64,000 bases of DNA from Amycolatopsis bullii. GTDB taxonomy: Bacteria; Actinomycetota; Actinomycetes; Mycobacteriales; Pseudonocardiaceae. How positions within the stretch are numbered: the stretch's first letter is position 1; every line of letters begins with the position of its first letter. This document shows, piece after piece, positions 35,560-45,151 of this stretch. The stretch is taken from NCBI RefSeq assembly GCF_014654205.1, contig NZ_BNAW01000004.1:124001-188000 (forward strand), read 5' to 3'. The position numbers and the translations under genes were made by a program. Under the pieces are notes generated by a model, which saw nothing but the letters and a program-made list of their open reading frames with translations, did no database searches and was not told the DNA's origin.

Positions 35560-38175
35560 TGCCGGCAGCGCCGCCAAGCGGGCCGTGATGCGGTCGATGT
35601 CCGCCGCCGCCGTCTCCTTGCGGGTTTTGATCTTCGCCACGACCTGCTCCGGGGCCTTCGCGATGAAAGCCTCGTTGCCGAGCTTTGCCTCCGTCTGCGA
35701 CAGCTCCTTCTCCGCCGCCGCGAGGTCCTTCTGGAGGCGCTTGCGCTCGGCCGCCACGTCGACCGTGCCCGACAGGTCCAGCTCCACCGTCACCACGCCG
35801 TCCGCCAGGGCCACTTCCAGCGAGGCGCTCGCCGCGAAGTCGTCCGAAGCCGGGGTCAGGCGCACCAGGGAGCGGACCGCCTCTTCGTGGCCGCCCGCGT
35901 AGCCCGCCAGCCGGGCCGCCACCTTCTGGCCCGGCTTCAGGCCCTGGTCCGCGCGGAACCGGCGGATCTCCGTCACCAGCTTCTGGACGTCCGCGATCCG
36001 GGCGTCGGCCGCCGGATCCGCGTAACCCTCGAACGGCACCGGCCAGGACGCCACCACCAGCGACTCGCCGCCGGTCAGCGCCGTCCAGAGCTTCTCGGTG
36101 ATGAACGGGATGAACGGGTGCAGCAGCCGCAGCACCGTGTCCAGCACGTGTCCGAGCACGGCACGGGTGGCGGAGACGCGCGCGGAATCCCCTTGGTACA
36201 GCTGGACCTTCGCCAGCTCCAGGTACCAGTCGCACAGCTCGTTCCAGGTGAACTGGTAGAGCGCGCCCGCCACCTTCGCGAACTGGAAGTCCTCGAACAG
36301 GCCGTCCACTTCGGACACCAGCGCGGCGAGACGCCCCAGGATCCAGCGGTCCGCCTCGGTCAGCTCCGCAGAGGCAGGCAGCGGAGCGGCGACCGAAGCG
36401 CCGTTCATCATCGCGAACTTCGTCGCGTTCCACAGCTTCGTGCAGAAGTTGCGGGAACCCGCCGCCCACTCGTCGGCCAGTGCCATGTCCGCGCCCGGGT
36501 TGGCGCCACGGGCCAGCGTGAACCGGGTCGCGTCCGCGCCGTAGGCGTCCATCCACTCCAGCGGGTCGATCACGTTGCCGCGCGACTTCGACATCTTCTT
36601 GCCCTGGGCGTCGCGGATGAGCCCGTGCAGGTAGACGTGGTCGAACGGCTGCTTGCCGTCCATCTGGTGCACGCCGAACATCATCATCCGGACGACCCAG
36701 AAGAAGAGGATGTCGTAGCCGGTCGACAGCACGCTGGTCGGGTAGAACCGCGCCAGGTCTTCGGTGGACGACGGCCAGCCGAGCGTGGACATCGGCCACA
36801 GGCCCGAGGAGAACCACGTGTCCAGCACGTCCGGGTCCTGCGTCCAGCCCTCGCCCGACGGCGGCTGCTCGTCCGGGCCGACGCAGACGACCTCGCCGTC
36901 CGGCCCGTAGTACACCGGGATGCGGTGCCCCCACCACAGCTGGCGCGAGATCGTCCAGTCGTGCATGTTGTCGACCCAGTCGAAGTAGCGTTTGCCCAGC
37001 TCCGGCGGGTGGATCTTGGTGCGGCCGTCGCGGACCGCGTCGCCGGCCAGCTTGGCCAGCTCCTCGACCTTGACCCACCACTGCAGCGACAGCCGCGGCT
37101 CGACCACCGTGTCGCACCGCGAACAGTGGCCGACCGCGTGCACGTACGGCCGCTTCTCCGCGACGATCCGGCCGGCCTCCCGCAGCGCGGCGACGACCGC
37201 CGGGCGCGCCTCGAACCGGTCGAGGCCCTCGAACGGCCCCGGCGCGGTGATCTCCGCGCGCTCGTTCATGATCGTCAGCATCGGCAGGTCGTGGCGGCGG
37301 CCGATCTCGAAGTCGTTCGGGTCGTGCGCCGGGGTGACCTTCACCGCACCCGTGCCGAACTCCGGGTCGACGTGCTTGTCGGCCACGATCGGGATGCGGC
37401 GGCCGGTCAGCGGCAGCTCGACCTCGGTGCCGACCAGGTGCGCGTACCGCTCGTCGTCCGGGTGGACGGCGACCGCGGTGTCGCCCAGCATCGTCTCGGC
37501 GCGGGTGGTGGCCACGACGATCGCGGTGTCGCCGTCGCCGTAGCGGATCGAGACGAGTTCGCCGTCGTCGTCGTTGTGGTCGACCTCGATGTCCGACAGC
37601 GCCGTCTGGCAGCGCGGGCACCAGTTGATGATCCGCTCGGCGCGGTAGATCAGGCCCTCGTCGTAGAAGTTCTTGAACACCGTCTGGACGGCCTTCGAGA
37701 GGTTCTCGTCCATGGTGAAGCGCTCACGCGACCAGTCGACGCCGTCGCCGAGGCGCTTCATCTGGCCGAGGATCTTGCCGCCGTACTCGGCCTTCCACTC
37801 CCAGACGCGCTCGACGAACTTCTCGCGGCCCAGGTCGTGGCGCGAAAGGCCCTCGCCGGCCAGCTGGCGCTCGACGACGTTCTGCGTCGCGATGCCCGCG
37901 TGGTCCATGCCCGGCAGCCACAGCACCTCGTAGCCCTGCATGCGACGGCGGCGGCTCATCGCGTCCATCAGGGTGTGGTTGAGGGCGTGGCCCATGTGCA
38001 GCGAACCGGTGACGTTCGGCGGCGGCAGTACGATCGAGAACGGCGGCTTCCCCGACGAGGCGTCGGCCGTGAAGTACCCGGCCGCTACCCAGCGGTCGTA
38101 CATCGGTGCTTCCTCGGCGGCCGGGTCCCAGGCACCCGGAAGGTCGGTGGTCTGCTGCGGAGCGTTCTCGGTCAC
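35554..38175 (-). CDS. valS: Valine--tRNA ligase
   Basis: 873 residues, class I synthetase. HMGH at 60-63 (HIGH) and KKMSKS near residue 530 bind ATP; the CP1 editing domain lies between them and a zinc-type pair (CPRCQ, CSRCD) is present. The C-terminal anticodon-binding region is followed by the ValRS coiled-coil arm ([20 protein letters not shown]). GTG at 38175 is the start that fits the family ([17 protein letters not shown]); no clear Shine-Dalgarno precedes it. In mycobacteria valS is followed directly by folC; here five accessory genes intervene. Confidence 0.96.
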   Translation of the reverse strand: MTENAPQQTTDLPGAWDPAAEEAPMYDRWVAAGYFTADASSGKPPFSIVLPPPNVTGSLHMGHALNHTLMDAMSRRRRMQGYEVLWLPGMDHAGIATQNVVERQLAGEGLSRHDLGREKFVERVWEWKAEYGGKILGQMKRLGDGVDWSRERFTMDENLSKAVQTVFKNFYDEGLIYRAERIINWCPRCQTALSDIEVDHNDDDGELVSIRYGDGDTAIVVATTRAETMLGDTAVAVHPDDERYAHLVGTEVELPLTGRRIPIVADKHVDPEFGTGAVKVTPAHDPNDFEIGRRHDLPMLTIMNERAEITAPGPFEGLDRFEARPAVVAALREAGRIVAEKRPYVHAVGHCSRCDTVVEPRLSLQWWVKVEELAKLAGDAVRDGRTKIHPPELGKRYFDWVDNMHDWTISRQLWWGHRIPVYYGPDGEVVCVGPDEQPPSGEGWTQDPDVLDTWFSSGLWPMSTLGWPSSTEDLARFYPTSVLSTGYDILFFWVVRMMMFGVHQMDGKQPFDHVYLHGLIRDAQGKKMSKSRGNVIDPLEWMDAYGADATRFTLARGANPGADMALADEWAAGSRNFCTKLWNATKFAMMNGASVAAPLPASAELTEADRWILGRLAALVSEVDGLFEDFQFAKVAGALYQFTWNELCDWYLELAKVQLYQGDSARVSATRAVLGHVLDTVLRLLHPFIPFITEKLWTALTGGESLVVASWPVPFEGYADPAADARIADVQKLVTEIRRFRADQGLKPGQKVAARLAGYAGGHEEAVRSLVRLTPASDDFAASASLEVALADGVVTVELDLSGTVDVAAERKRLQKDLAAAEKELSQTEAKLGNEAFIAKAPEQVVAKIKTRKETAAADIDRITARLAALPAS

Positions 38176-38231
38176 AATGGACAAGTCTACGAACCCGTCA
38201 CGGCGGGTCACCCAGGGGGAAGGCACTCGGG

Positions 38232-38525
38232 ATGACACAGCCTCAGCAGCCGCAGGATCCGGACGACCGGCGCCTCGAGACGCACCCGGACCTGATGAAC
38301 CCGGATTGGCAGAAGTACGCCGCCCGGGACGCCTGGCTGGGCGCGAAGAAGGACCTCAAGAAGCGCCGCAAGCAGGAACGCCGCACGGGGGGTTACCGGC
38401 AGCCGGGGGCGAGCCGCTGGCCGGGCGTGCTCGCCCTGCTCATCGTGGTCGTGCTGGTCGTCGCGGCGGTCGTCGTGCACCAGCTCCAGGGCATCGGCGT
38501 CAACGAATTCGTGTACTTCGGGTAA
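38232..38525 (+). CDS. Small single-pass membrane protein, function unknown
   Basis: 97 residues. A charged N-terminal part ([40 protein letters not shown]) precedes one transmembrane helix ([20 protein letters not shown]) and a short outside tail. ATG at 38232 follows GGGGGAAGG. The gene is divergent from valS (57 bp). I do not recognise a family. The Lys/Arg-rich stretch before the helix should face the cytoplasm (positive-inside rule). Confidence 0.7.
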   Translation: MTQPQQPQDPDDRRLETHPDLMNPDWQKYAARDAWLGAKKDLKKRRKQERRTGGYRQPGASRWPGVLALLIVVVLVVAAVVVHQLQGIGVNEFVYFG

Positions 38526-38613
38526 CGCCGGCCGACCTGAGGCAGGCCCGCGAGCAGCCCTCGCCCGCCGCCCGGCCGGATCTTCGTCACAACCAGATAC
38601 ACAGCTCGGACTG

Positions 38614-38628
38614 CACAGTTAAACTGTG
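38614..38628. promoter_or_regulatory. MarR operator overlapping the marR -10 box
   Basis: CACAGTT-A-AACTGTG is a perfect 15-bp palindrome. Inside it TAAACT (38620-38625) matches the actinobacterial -10 pattern TAnnnT. A transcript from this box would begin about seven bases downstream, at the ATG of the MarR gene (38632), so the mRNA would be leaderless and the operator would block the promoter directly. Confidence 0.7.
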
Positions 38629-38631
38629 TAC

Positions 38632-39069
38632 ATGGGAGAAATACCTCCGCACGTCGCCGAGAGCGCGGGCTGGATCCGCGGGGTCGTCGCGCAGCTGCAC
38701 CGGCGGCTGCGTCACGTCGACAACGCCGGGATCCTGACGCCGTCCCAGTCCGCCGTGCTCCACCGGCTCCACCGCGAAGGCCCCGCCACGCAGGGTGAGC
38801 TGGCCGCCGCCGAGCACGTGCGGCAGCAGTCGATGGCCGCCACCCTCGGCGTCCTCGACGAGCTCGGCTACCTCGACCGCACGCCCGATCCGGCCGACCG
38901 GCGGCGGGTGGTGATCAGCCTGTCCGGCGCCGGGCGCGACACCGTGCGCGGGATCCAGCAGCACCGGGACGAGTGGCTGGCCCAGGCGCTGCTGGACGAG
39001 CTGTCCCCCGCCGAACTCGACGCCGTCACCCGCGCGCTGCCGCTGCTGCAGCGCGTCGCCGAACACTGA
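38632..39069 (+). CDS. MarR-family transcriptional regulator
   Basis: 145 residues from the ATG at 38632. Winged helix-turn-helix: LTPSQSAVLHRLHREGPATQGELAAAEHVRQQSMAATLGVLDELGYLDRTPDPADRRRV, with the wing at DPADRRRV. The upstream GTG at 38626 lies inside the operator and is less likely to be the start. It precedes an MFS exporter gene almost without gap, the typical layout of a drug-responsive MarR/efflux pair. Confidence 0.92.
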   Translation: MGEIPPHVAESAGWIRGVVAQLHRRLRHVDNAGILTPSQSAVLHRLHREGPATQGELAAAEHVRQQSMAATLGVLDELGYLDRTPDPADRRRVVISLSGAGRDTVRGIQQHRDEWLAQALLDELSPAELDAVTRALPLLQRVAEH

Positions 39070-39083
39070 AGGAGCTCCTCACG
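39069..39083 (+). promoter_or_regulatory. Strong ribosome binding site facing an ACG instead of ATG
   Basis: AAGGAG (39069-39074) stands six bases before ACG (39081-39083), exactly where an ATG would be expected for the MFS exporter. No ATG, GTG or TTG occurs in frame before the first transmembrane helix. One T to C change would explain it. The first A of AAGGAG is the last base of the marR stop codon. Confidence 0.6.
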
Positions 39084-40436
39084 GCCACCGTCACCGCACC
39101 CGCGAAATTCGGCGCCCGCCTGGTCACCCCGCTGGTGGCCGGCGCGGTGCTCAACCCGATCAACTCCACGCTCATCGCCGTCGCGCTCGTGCCGATCGGG
39201 CAGAGCTTCGGGGCCGGCCCCGGCCAGACCGCCTGGCTGATCTCCGCCCTCTACCTGGCCACCGCCGTCGGGCAGCCGGTGGTCGGCCTGCTGGTCGACC
39301 GCCACGGCGCCCGCCGCGTCCTGCTCGGCGGTGCCAGCTTGGTCATCGTCGCCGGGATCGCGGGCATGATCCCGGTCTCCGTCGAGTGGCTGACCGGCGT
39401 GCGGGTCGTCCTGGGCCTGGGCACGTGCGCCGGGTTCCCGGCCGCGATGGCCGTGCTGCGCCACCACGCCGAAGCGCACGGCCAAGGCGTCCCCGCCCGG
39501 GTGCTGTCGGTGCTGTCGATGTCCGCCCAGACGGTGATGGTGATCGGCCCGACGCTGGGCGGGCTGCTGATCGGGCTCTTCGGCTGGCCGGCGATCTTCG
39601 CGGTGAACATCCCGCTCGCCGGGCTCTCGCTGGTCCTGGCCCTGCTGTGGGTGCCGAAGGACGACCGCGGCGAGCGCACCGCCACCCGGATAGACGTGCT
39701 CGGCATCGCGCTGTTCTCCGCGACGCTGCTCGCGCTGCTGTTCTTCCTGATGGACCCCGGCGCCGAGGTCTGGCTGCTCGCCGTGGTCGCCGCCTTCGGG
39801 ACCGCCTTCACCCTCGTCGAACTGCGGCGCGACGCGCCCTTCCTCGACTTGCGGATGCTCGCCGCCAACGGCGCGATCCTGCGGACCTACCTGCGGCAGG
39901 CGCTGAGCTTCATGGCCATCTACGCGATCATGTTCGGGTACGTCCAGTGGCTGGAGACCGCGCGGCAGCTGTCCGAGGAGGCCGCCGGGCTGATGCTGCT
40001 GCCGATGTCGGGCACCGCCGTCTGCGCCGCGGCGTTCTCCGGGCGGGCGTCCGGCATCAAGGCGCGGCTGGTCACCGTCGCGGTGGCCCTCGCGGGCGGC
40101 TCGGCACTGCTGCTGCTCGTCCACGACGGCACCTGGACCGGCGCCCTGCTCGCCCTGGCCGCGTTGTTCGGCCTCGCGCAGGGGCTGACCAGCGTCGCGA
40201 ACCAGACGACGCTGTACCGCGAAGCCCCGGCCGAGCAGATGGGCACCGCGAGCGGCCTGTTCCGCACCGCCCAGTACCTCGGGGCGATCGTGGCCTCGAC
40301 GCTCATCGCGCTCTGCTACGGCCCGCACGCGGACTCGGCCGGCCTGCACCGGCTGGCCCTCGCGCTGGTCGTCATCAGCGGGCTGCTGCTGGTAGTGACC
40401 GTCGCCGACCGGGGCCTGCGCGCCGCACGCGCGTGA
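39081..40436 (+). CDS. MFS transporter, drug efflux type (probable ACG start)
   Basis: 451 residues with about 12-14 transmembrane segments. TM1 is LVAGAVLNPINSTLIAVALVPIG and the loop 2-3 motif is GLLVDRHGARRVLLGG (motif A of the DHA group). Motif C-like GPTLGGLLIGLFGW marks an exporter. The protein most likely starts at the ACG at 39081, six bases after AAGGAG; the nearest GTG in frame (39135) would cut into TM1 and has no Shine-Dalgarno. It is coupled to the marR gene, whose ligand it probably expels. A weak start could lower expression, or the gene may be a start-loss variant. Confidence 0.85.
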   Translation, partial: TATVTAPAKFGARLVTPLVAGAVLNPINSTLIAVALVPIGQSFGAGPGQTAWLISALYLATAVGQPVVGLLVDRHGARRVLLGGASLVIVAGIAGMIPVSVEWLTGVRVVLGLGTCAGFPAAMAVLRHHAEAHGQGVPARVLSVLSMSAQTVMVIGPTLGGLLIGLFGWPAIFAVNIPLAGLSLVLALLWVPKDDRGERTATRIDVLGIALFSATLLALLFFLMDPGAEVWLLAVVAAFGTAFTLVELRRDAPFLDLRMLAANGAILRTYLRQALSFMAIYAIMFGYVQWLETARQLSEEAAGLMLLPMSGTAVCAAAFSGRASGIKARLVTVAVALAGGSALLLLVHDGTWTGALLALAALFGLAQGLTSVANQTTLYREAPAEQMGTASGLFRTAQYLGAIVASTLIALCYGPHADSAGLHRLALALVVISGLLLVVTVADRGLRAARA

Positions 40437-40478
40437 CCCCGGTGGCCGTCGACGATCATCGAGGCGCACGATGGGCAC

Positions 40479-42800
40479 ATGACCCGTGAAGCGCCGGCGC
40501 AGGACGTGGACGAAACCCGCCTCGAGGTGGGCAAGCCGAAGGGCTGGGCGGCCGGGATCCCCGGTGTCGCGGTGTCGCTCGCCCGGAGCGTCGAGCAGAT
40601 GGGCACCGGCCGGACCGTCAAGGCGCTGCGGCTGCTGAACCAGCGCGAAGGCTTCGACTGCCCGGGCTGCGCGTGGCCGGAACCCCGCGAGGTCGACGGC
40701 GAGAAGCGCAAGCTGGCCGAGTTCTGCGAGAACGGCGCCAAGGCCGTCGCCGAGGAAGCCACGAAACGGCGGGTGGATCGCGCCTTCTTCGCGCAGCACC
40801 CGATCGCCGACCTCGAAACCAAGACCGACTACTGGCTCGGCCAACAGGGCCGGATCACCGAGCCGTTCGTGCTGCGCGAAGGCGCGACGCACTACGAACC
40901 GATCACGTGGGACGCCGCGTTCGAGCTGGTCGCCGGTGAGCTCAAGGCGCTCACCGACCCCAACGAGGCGATCTTCTACACCTCCGGCCGCATCAGCAAC
41001 GAGGCCGCGTTCCTCTATCAGCTGCTGGTTCGCTCCTTCGGCACCAACAACCTGCCCGACTGCTCCAACATGTGCCACGAGTCCTCGGGCGCGGCGCTGT
41101 CGGCCACCACCGGTGTCGGCAAGGGCTCGGTGAGCCTGGCCGACATCCACCAGGCCGACCTGATCGTCGTCGTGGGGCAGAACCCGGGCACCAACCACCC
41201 GCGGATGCTCTCGGCGCTGGAAGAAGCCAAGGGGAACGGCGCGAAGATCATCGCCGTCAACCCGCTGCCCGAAGCGGGGCTGATGCGGTTCAAGAACCCG
41301 CAGAACGTCCGCGGCGTCGTCGGCAAGGGCACGCCGCTGGCCGACGAGTTCGCCCAGGTCCGCCTCGGCGGCGACCTCGCGCTCTTCCAGGCCGTCGGGC
41401 ACCTGCTGCTGGCCTGGGACGCCGAAGCGCCCGGCGCGATCGTCGACCGCGAGTTCGTCGACCGGGTCACCGAGGGCTTCGACGACTACGCCGAGCACCT
41501 CCGGGAGGTCGACTGGCCGGAGATCGAACGCGCCACCGGACTCCCGCGAGCGCAGATCGAGCGTGTCGCGCGGATGATCGCCTCCTCCGAGCGCACCATC
41601 TACTGCTGGGCGATGGGCCTCACCCAGCACAAGCACGCGGTGCCGACGATCTCCGAGATCGCGAACCTCGCGCTGATGCGCGGCATGATCGGCAAGCCCG
41701 GCGCGGGCCTGTGCCCGGTGCGCGGGCACTCGAACGTCCAGGGCGACCGGACGATGGGCATCTGGGAGAAGATGCCGCAGTCCTTCATGGACGCACTCGC
41801 GGCCGAATTCGGCATCGAGGTCCCGCGCGAGCACGGCTTCGACACCGTCGACGCGATCCGGGCGATGCGCGACGGCCGCGGCAAGGTGTTCTTCGCCGTC
41901 GGCGGCAACTTCGCCTCGGCGACGCCGGACTCCGAGCTGACCGAGAAGGCGCTGCGCTCCTGCTCGCTGACCGTGCACGTGTCCACCAAGCTGAACCGGT
42001 CGCACGTCGTGCACGGCCGCACCGCGCTGGTCCTGCCGACGCTCGGCCGCACCGAACGCGACGTCCAGGCGAGCGGTGAGCAGTTCGTCACGGTCGAGGA
42101 CTCGATGTCGCAGGTCCACCCCTCGCGCGGGCGCCTCAAGCCGGCGAGCGAGCACCTGCTCTCCGAGGTCGCCATCGTCTGCCGGCTCGCGGAGAAGCTG
42201 TTCGGCCCGGGCCACGCCGTGCCGTGGCGGACGTTCGAGGCCGACTACGACCTGATCCGCGACCGCATTTCCCGGGTCGTACCGGGCTGCCAGGACTACA
42301 ACCGCCGGGTCCGCGAGCCGGACGGCTTCGTGCTGCCGCACGCCCCGCGCGACTCCCGCGAGTTCACCGGGACCGCCAACGGCAAGGGCAACTTCACGGT
42401 CTCGGAGCTGGAGTACCCCCAGGCACCCGAAGGCCGGCTGCTGCTGCAGACCATGCGCAGCCACGACCAGTACAACACCACGATCTACGGGCTTTCGGAC
42501 CGCTACCGTGGGATCGAGAACGCCCGGCGCGTGGTGCTGGTCAACCCGGACGACCTCGCGGCGCTCGGCCTGGCCGACGGCGCCCTGGTCGACCTGGTCT
42601 CCGAGTGGCGGGACGGCGATCGCCGGGCGCCGGCGTTCCGGATCGTCGCGTACCCGACCGCGCGCGGCTGCGCGGCGGCCTACTTCCCGGAGGCGAACGC
42701 GCTGGTGCCGCTGGACTCGGTGGCGGACAAGTCGAACACGCCGGTGTCGAAGGCGATCGTCGTGCGGCTCGAACCGGTCGTGGCGGACCCTCAGCCCTGA
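40479..42800 (+). CDS. FdhF/YdeP-family molybdopterin oxidoreductase
   Basis: 773 residues. Formate dehydrogenase alpha-like protein of the YdeP branch. Cys61 and Cys64 (CPGCAWPEP) and Cys83 (FCENGAKAV) lie where an iron-sulfur site or its remnant is expected. SNMCHESSG (Cys198) is the probable molybdenum ligand region. GQNPGTNHPRMLSALEEAK and GLCPVRGHSNVQGDRTMG bind the bis-MGD cofactor, and a molybdopterin dinucleotide-binding domain closes the protein. E. coli YdeP is linked to acid resistance; substrates are unsettled. FdhD, which sulfurates such cofactors, is encoded 4.7 kb away. ATG at 40479. It overlaps the convergent lipoprotein gene by 10 bp. Confidence 0.9.
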   Translation: MTREAPAQDVDETRLEVGKPKGWAAGIPGVAVSLARSVEQMGTGRTVKALRLLNQREGFDCPGCAWPEPREVDGEKRKLAEFCENGAKAVAEEATKRRVDRAFFAQHPIADLETKTDYWLGQQGRITEPFVLREGATHYEPITWDAAFELVAGELKALTDPNEAIFYTSGRISNEAAFLYQLLVRSFGTNNLPDCSNMCHESSGAALSATTGVGKGSVSLADIHQADLIVVVGQNPGTNHPRMLSALEEAKGNGAKIIAVNPLPEAGLMRFKNPQNVRGVVGKGTPLADEFAQVRLGGDLALFQAVGHLLLAWDAEAPGAIVDREFVDRVTEGFDDYAEHLREVDWPEIERATGLPRAQIERVARMIASSERTIYCWAMGLTQHKHAVPTISEIANLALMRGMIGKPGAGLCPVRGHSNVQGDRTMGIWEKMPQSFMDALAAEFGIEVPREHGFDTVDAIRAMRDGRGKVFFAVGGNFASATPDSELTEKALRSCSLTVHVSTKLNRSHVVHGRTALVLPTLGRTERDVQASGEQFVTVEDSMSQVHPSRGRLKPASEHLLSEVAIVCRLAEKLFGPGHAVPWRTFEADYDLIRDRISRVVPGCQDYNRRVREPDGFVLPHAPRDSREFTGTANGKGNFTVSELEYPQAPEGRLLLQTMRSHDQYNTTIYGLSDRYRGIENARRVVLVNPDDLAALGLADGALVDLVSEWRDGDRRAPAFRIVAYPTARGCAAAYFPEANALVPLDSVADKSNTPVSKAIVVRLEPVVADPQP

Positions 42801-43405
42801 TAGTCCTTCTGCAGGGTGCCGGTCATGTCCGTGACCACCGCCTGCACGTTGTCCAGCGTCGCGGGCGGGATCATCGCGGCCTCGGTGCCACCGTCGGTGA
42901 TGGCCACGCCCAGCACCACGTTCCCGGTCCGCACGGCGGCCCACTGCTCGGAGAAGCCGGCCTCGTCACCGACCCCGGTGGCGAGCCGGACCCCGGAGTG
43001 GTCACCGAGGGCGTCGGTCATCAGCTGGCTGGCCTTGGCCGCGGCCTCGTCCGCGTCGGACTGCGTGAACCGCACGACGGCGATCGTGACGAGCCGGTAG
43101 TCCTGCAGGTTCGGCTTGCCACCGCCGAGGTCGCGCGCGTACAGCTTGCGGCACGTGGTGACCTCGTTGCCCTCGCTGGCGTGGTCCTCCGGGATGACCT
43201 TGGCCTCGGCGGCCTTCACCGAGTCGACCGGGATCTCGACGGTTCCCGGTGCGAGCTGCGCCTGCGCGTTCGGCCCGGGCAGCCGGCAGGCGTCGATCGC
43301 GCCCGGGTAGTGCACCGAAGCGGACGCCGATTGACACCCGGCACAAAGAACGGCTGAAGCGAGGACGGGCAAGATCCACCCACCCCGGGCGACGCTGCTG
43401 CGCAT
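42791..43405 (-). CDS. Putative DUF3558-like secreted lipoprotein
   Basis: 204 residues. The signal peptide WILPVLASAVLCAGC ends in the lipobox LCAGC. The mature part has a pair of Cys (DACRLPGP, TTCRKLY) and alternating strands and helices; this fits the DUF3558-type lipoproteins common in Pseudonocardiales, but I assign that only by general appearance. ATG at 43405 starts the signal peptide. It would be anchored to the outer face of the membrane. Function unknown. Confidence 0.75.
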   Translation of the reverse strand: MRSSVARGGWILPVLASAVLCAGCQSASASVHYPGAIDACRLPGPNAQAQLAPGTVEIPVDSVKAAEAKVIPEDHASEGNEVTTCRKLYARDLGGGKPNLQDYRLVTIAVVRFTQSDADEAAAKASQLMTDALGDHSGVRLATGVGDEAGFSEQWAAVRTGNVVLGVAITDGGTEAAMIPPATLDNVQAVVTDMTGTLQKDYQG

Positions 43406-43660
43406 AAATTCCGGACTTCCCGTATTCCCTGAAATCGATTTTCCAAGATCGCCCACCCGATCGGGTGAACTTTCTCCCGCGGCGCGGTCCTGTCCGCGCC
43501 GACGGTCATCGCACCCTGCCTCACCAGCGCGTCAGCGTCAAGACCACTGACTCAGGTGGTCCACTGTGGTCCAGTGGGGGGATGCGTGCGGAAATTCCCG
43601 CACATTTCAGGGATTCGACGGAAAATCCGGAACTTCGCCGTCGTTCAATTCGCGGTCGGG

Positions 43661-45100
43661 TCAGTCCACGCAGACGACACCGTTCGAAGTGATCGGATCG
43701 TCCGAAACGCCTCCGGGGCCGGTGCCACCGCCGCCCGCCGCGCCGGGGCCGGAGTACACCGTCCCGAGCACCACCTCGATGTGCCCGGCCGGCACCGACG
43801 CGGACTGCTGCGTCGTCAGCCCGCCCAGCAGCTTCGCCACCTCGGCGCCGCGTTCGGCCAGTGCGGGGCCGAAGCGGACGAGCGAGGTCCGCCGGGTGTC
43901 GGAGTTGCCGGTCGCGCGCGAGGTGAACCCCTTCTCCCGCAGGACACCCGCCACGCGGCCGGCGAGGCCTTCCTTCGGGCCCGCGTTCGAGACGTCGACG
44001 GTGACCGCCGCGGCGGGCGCCGAGGTCGACGGCGAGGTGGGCGCGGCCGACGGCGTGCCGCCGATCAGGCTCGCCGCGAAGGCCTTCACCGCGGCCGGGT
44101 CCACCTGCACCGCCGTCGCGCGGGGGTTGTTCACCGGGTCGTACCGGTAGTCGACGTTGACGACCGGGATCGTCGCGAACTGGATCCCGCCGCCGCTGAC
44201 TCCGCGCATCTGCCCGACGAAGTCGAGCAGGTTCCACGAGCCGTCCAGCACCACCGAGCGCTTCACCGCGTCGATCAGGTCCGACAGCTTCCCCGGATCG
44301 GCCAGCGTGCCCGCCGACAGCACCTGCCGGGCCAGTCCGGCGAGGAACACCTGCTGGCGCCGGACGCGGGCGAAGTCGGTGCCCGGGAGCCCGTCGCGCT
44401 GCCGGACGAAGGCGAGGGCGTCCGCGCCCGAGACGCGCTGGGGGCCGGCCTGGAAGTTCGCGCCCGAGTTCTCGTCCTTGGTGGCCTTCTTCAGGCAGAC
44501 GTCGACCCCGCCGACGGCCTTGCTGATCTCGTAGAAGCTGAGCAGGTTGACCTCGGCGAAGTGGTCGATCTTCACCCCGGTGAGGTCCTCGACCGCCTGC
44601 CGCGTCGCCCGCCGGCCCGCGGTGAGCGCACCCTGGTTGATCTTCGCCTTGTCGGTCTCGCCCGCGGTGCGCAGCCGCCGCGCTTCCGCCGCCTTCGCAC
44701 GCCCGAACGCGCCGTTGATCTTGCCCTTCCCGCCCGCCATCGAGACGTAGCTGTCGCGCGGGATGGAGAACGCTTTCACCTCCTTGGTGCCGTTCGGGAT
44801 CCGCAGCACGATCAGCGTGTCGGTGAGGTCGTCGCCGTTGGCGCCGGCTCGCAGCTCACGCAGCATTTCCGGCGGGAGCGGGTTGCCCTGGTTGTCGGAA
44901 CGGGCGTCCCGGCCGACGAGGAGGATGTCGAGCGAGCCGTCGGCGGGCTGCTCCCCCGGCTTCGCCCCGCCGCCCTCCTCGTCGATCACGTTGTCCCGCG
45001 TCACGCCGTCGAGGGCGCGAAGGTTGACGTACCCGTACGCCGTGCCGCCGAGCACGACGAGAGCCAGCCCGGCGACGGCGATCTTCCCCAGCACATGCAC
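43661..45100 (-). CDS. LytR-CpsA-Psr (LCP) family protein with LytR_C domain
   Basis: 479 residues. One N-terminal transmembrane helix (VLGKIAVAGLALVVLGGTAYGYV) anchors an extracellular LCP domain (about 55-300: DILLVGRDARSD, DTLIVLRIP, SIPRDSYV, KINGAFG, VRQRDGLPGTDFARVRRQQ), which carries the Asp/Arg pyrophosphate-binding residues. A Thr/Ser/Pro linker leads to a LytR_C domain (about 345-440). LCP enzymes attach arabinogalactan or teichoic-type polymers to peptidoglycan from lipid carriers. GTG start at 45100. The next gene on the strand is upstream, 51 bp away. Confidence 0.92.
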   Translation of the reverse strand: MHVLGKIAVAGLALVVLGGTAYGYVNLRALDGVTRDNVIDEEGGGAKPGEQPADGSLDILLVGRDARSDNQGNPLPPEMLRELRAGANGDDLTDTLIVLRIPNGTKEVKAFSIPRDSYVSMAGGKGKINGAFGRAKAAEARRLRTAGETDKAKINQGALTAGRRATRQAVEDLTGVKIDHFAEVNLLSFYEISKAVGGVDVCLKKATKDENSGANFQAGPQRVSGADALAFVRQRDGLPGTDFARVRRQQVFLAGLARQVLSAGTLADPGKLSDLIDAVKRSVVLDGSWNLLDFVGQMRGVSGGGIQFATIPVVNVDYRYDPVNNPRATAVQVDPAAVKAFAASLIGGTPSAAPTSPSTSAPAAAVTVDVSNAGPKEGLAGRVAGVLREKGFTSRATGNSDTRRTSLVRFGPALAERGAEVAKLLGGLTTQQSASVPAGHIEVVLGTVYSGPGAAGGGGTGPGGVSDDPITSNGVVCVD

Positions 45101-45151
45101 GCCACCCAGGACGCCCGGACGCCGGGAACCGCTGCACGAGTGAGAGTTGGG

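Noticed and set aside
40479-42800. Selenocysteine-containing formate dehydrogenase
   Set aside because: No in-frame TGA occurs in the active-site region; the aligned residue region carries Cys (SNMCHESSG).
38868-42944. 1358-codon open frame opposite the MFS and YdeP genes
   Set aside because: It crosses several well-supported genes in antisense and its composition (Arg/Gly/Asp/Val) is that of a GC-driven shadow.
43561-43577. Hairpin CCACTG/CAGTGG after the LCP gene as a terminator
   Set aside because: The stem is only 6 bp and it lies about 80 bp after the stop; too weak to support.
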